Notes under the pieces: generated by a model | Database searches by the model: none | What the model was told of the DNA's origin: nothing | The model's input: only the letters and a program-made list of their open reading frames with translations | In this document: positions 62,654 through 64,000 of the stretch, piece after piece | Layout: each line of letters opens with the position of its first letter | Numbering within the stretch: position 1 is the stretch's first letter | Made by a program: the position numbers and the translations under genes | Origin: Candidatus Bathyarchaeota archaeon | Lineage (GTDB): Archaea; Thermoproteota; Bathyarchaeia; 40CM-2-53-6; JALHTG01 | Direction: 5' to 3' | Length of the DNA: 64,000 bases | Assembly: GCA_022865705.1 (NCBI GenBank) | Contig: JALHTG010000011.1 | Location: 104,158-168,157, forward strand

Positions 62654-63577
62654 TTGGCATACGACATCGTTGCGATTGGAAATCCGGTATACGACATCAT
62701 CCAAACTCCGAATCTTGTAACAGACGGAAGGATTCTATCAGGCTGCTCCACCAACGCTCTACTAGCTGCGCGAAAGCTAGGCACGAAACGAGTAGGCTTC
62801 GTCGGATCGGTCGGTAATGATTTCAAAAGCAGACTGAAGGCTGACTTGTCATCGCGTGGAATAACTGACGTAGCACTAAAGACAGCGGAGCAAACAGGTG
62901 GCTTCAAGCTGGTATACGATTCTAAGGGCAACAGAACGCTCGAAGTACTCGGAGTTTCTGGTCGAATCTCACCAGAAGACATACCACCGCGGTTCTTGGA
63001 AAGCAACTACGTCCTCTTAGGGCCAATCCTTCAAGAGGTTGACTTGGAACTTGTCAAGTTCATTTCGAACAGCAGCGATGCAAAGATTTTCCTGGATCCT
63101 CAAGGTATGCTAAGAAAGTTCGATGCAGAAGGCAAGATCACTCACTCATGTGAAAGAGACATAATGAAGCATGTTCTAAGCTTGGTTCATTTCGTCAAGC
63201 CCAACGAAGTTGAATCACAGGTTCTTACAGGTGAAACAGATCCATATCGAGCAGCTCGTATGCTTGTGGAATGGGGCGCCGAAATCGGCATAGTAACACT
63301 GGCGGAAAGAGGATCAATCGTCTACAGCGAAGGACAGTATCTGAGCATTCCCGCTTACCCAACGGTCGCCGTAGATCCAACTGGAGCAGGCGACACATAC
63401 GCGGGCTCGTTTCTAGTTGAGTATGGCCGAACACACTCCCTGGTAGATTCCGCGGTTTTTGCATCTGCAACTGCCTCGATAATGGTAGAAAACATAGGCC
63501 CTGACTTCCCGTTAGACGAGAGCAATGTAAGAAGAAGAAGCGTTGAGATCAGGCCTCAGGTCAGCTCCCATCGCTGA
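62654..63577 (+). CDS. PfkB-family carbohydrate kinase
   Basis: About 307 residues from TTG 62654; the longer frame overlaps the lipid synthase and is a shadow. It has IVAIGNPVYDIIQ at the N-terminus, FVGSVGNDFKSRL, PNEVESQVLTGE, and the anion-hole/catalytic-Asp motif DPTGAGDTYAGSF. It phosphorylates a sugar, sugar-like or nucleoside substrate with ATP. The gene looks intact and is the functional counterpart of the broken copy at 58835. Confidence 0.9.
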   Translation: MAYDIVAIGNPVYDIIQTPNLVTDGRILSGCSTNALLAARKLGTKRVGFVGSVGNDFKSRLKADLSSRGITDVALKTAEQTGGFKLVYDSKGNRTLEVLGVSGRISPEDIPPRFLESNYVLLGPILQEVDLELVKFISNSSDAKIFLDPQGMLRKFDAEGKITHSCERDIMKHVLSLVHFVKPNEVESQVLTGETDPYRAARMLVEWGAEIGIVTLAERGSIVYSEGQYLSIPAYPTVAVDPTGAGDTYAGSFLVEYGRTHSLVDSAVFASATASIMVENIGPDFPLDESNVRRRSVEIRPQVSSHR

Positions 63578-63704
63578 ATCTCTGAACGTTTCCACGGTCG
63601 AGTGAACATCACTCCCCTTGGGACACGATTTCTAAGTATGCCTTTTAACAGATAAGGCGGCATATACTCAGTCATCATTCACAAGAACTGGGTTTGATGT
63701 CGAG

Positions 63705-63911
63705 ATGGGCAGGATAGACAAAGGAGTCAATTGCAGTGTAGTCGGTTGCTCTGAGAAAGCCATACGATCAATCTCTTCTGAAGATGCTTCGCAGGCAAAG
63801 CTCAACATAGGTGATGCGAAGAGGGCCTATCTCTGCAAGACACATTACAAAGAGTTGAAGAAACATCTGAGGAAAGACCGCAGGCTTCAGAAGTGGCGTT
63901 GGAACCAGTAA
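63705..63911 (+). CDS. Small conserved basic zinc-binding-like protein
   Basis: 68 residues: GVNCSVVGCSEKAIRSIS then AYLCKTHYKELKKHLRKDRR. Two cysteine pairs (CX4C and CX2H-type) suggest a small zinc site; the C-terminus is Lys/Arg-rich and likely binds RNA. It lies 19 nt before thrS. I believe similar proteins occur in TACK archaea, without known function. Confidence 0.6.
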   Translation: MGRIDKGVNCSVVGCSEKAIRSISSEDASQAKLNIGDAKRAYLCKTHYKELKKHLRKDRRLQKWRWNQ

Positions 63912-63930
63912 GCGCAAGGAGATGTAGAGC

Positions 63931-64000
63931 ATGAGAATGCTGCTGATACACGCAGATCACTTTGAATACAGAGTTCAAGTAATCGTCGACAATCCGGTCA
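63931..64000 (+). CDS. thrS: Threonyl-tRNA synthetase, N-terminal end (partial)
   Basis: The frame MRMLLIHADHFEYRVQVIV runs off the window after 23 residues. This start (MxxLLIHADxFEY) is that of archaeal ThrRS, whose N-terminal domain is the D-amino-acid deacylase-like editing domain. ATG is preceded by AAGGAG at 12 nt. Only the first codons are visible, so the rest cannot be judged. Confidence 0.8.
   Translation, partial: MRMLLIHADHFEYRVQVIVDNPV

Noticed and set aside
1..64000. CRISPR arrays and rRNA genes
   Set aside because: No regularly spaced long direct repeats and no rRNA signature segments were seen in the window.

Overview
The window looks like chromosomal DNA of an anaerobic archaeon of the TACK/Thermoproteota branch, most likely Bathyarchaeia or a deep Nitrososphaeria-like lineage. 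The evidence is a eukaryote-type DNA topoisomerase IB, ribosomal proteins eL18 (L18e) and eS26, a homomeric NAC, TFE, MBF1, aTrm56, archaeal-type ProRS and ThrRS, leaderless or short-leader genes behind TATA boxes, and an oxygen-sensitive class III ribonucleotide reductase (NrdD). Lineage is inferred from gene content alone; there is no rRNA gene in the window.

Layout. 0.1-8.2 kb: Fe-S aldo/keto reductase, broken ornithine cyclodeaminase, MFS transporter, nucleoside deaminase, small membrane and zinc-ribbon proteins, and a PflA-like radical SAM protein. 8.5-25.6 kb: mostly core genes, namely nrdD, pyrB/pyrI, topoisomerase IB, L18e, adenylate kinase, NAC, an S9 peptidase, and a run of plus-strand information-processing genes (PUA protein, DUF4438, MBF1, aTrm56, TFE, HD hydrolase, DUF2110, coiled-coil protein), ending at tRNA-Val(TAC). 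25.7 to about 40 kb: accessory DNA behind that tRNA. It holds two integrase remnants, a CTTGAA iteron array, a truncated DNA methylase, small RHH/zinc-ribbon/membrane proteins, a compact eight-gene operon (RHH, ParB, two radical-SAM/TcmP pairs, a Cys-rich DUF483-like protein and an archaemetzincin-like protease), and an AbrB / PD-(D/E)XK nuclease / DDE transposase module. 40.8-64 kb: core genome again, with the three-gene sulfide-to-homocysteine set, aspartate dehydrogenase, CYTH and CBS proteins, an M3 peptidase, threonine synthase, AroM/DUF1177, an AN1-finger site-2 protease, enoyl-CoA hydratase, guaB, proS, eS26, a PadR regulator, a CDP-alcohol phosphatidyltransferase, PfkB, and the first codons of thrS.

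The most novel-looking part is the 29.2-35.5 kb operon. Two paralogous radical SAM proteins resembling spore photoproduct lyase alternate with two TcmP-type (three-Cys-motif partner) methyltransferase-like proteins, under apparent RHH/ParB control, with a metalloprotease at the operon end. This looks like an undescribed nucleic-acid modification, repair or defence cassette; the function is inferred.

Several genes are interrupted: ornithine cyclodeaminase, PfkB copy 1, the TraB-family gene, the acetolactate-synthase-like gene with dapF, a metal ABC permease and an integrase. They may be true decay or assembly errors. A GCGCGC-centred motif recurs almost only between genes.
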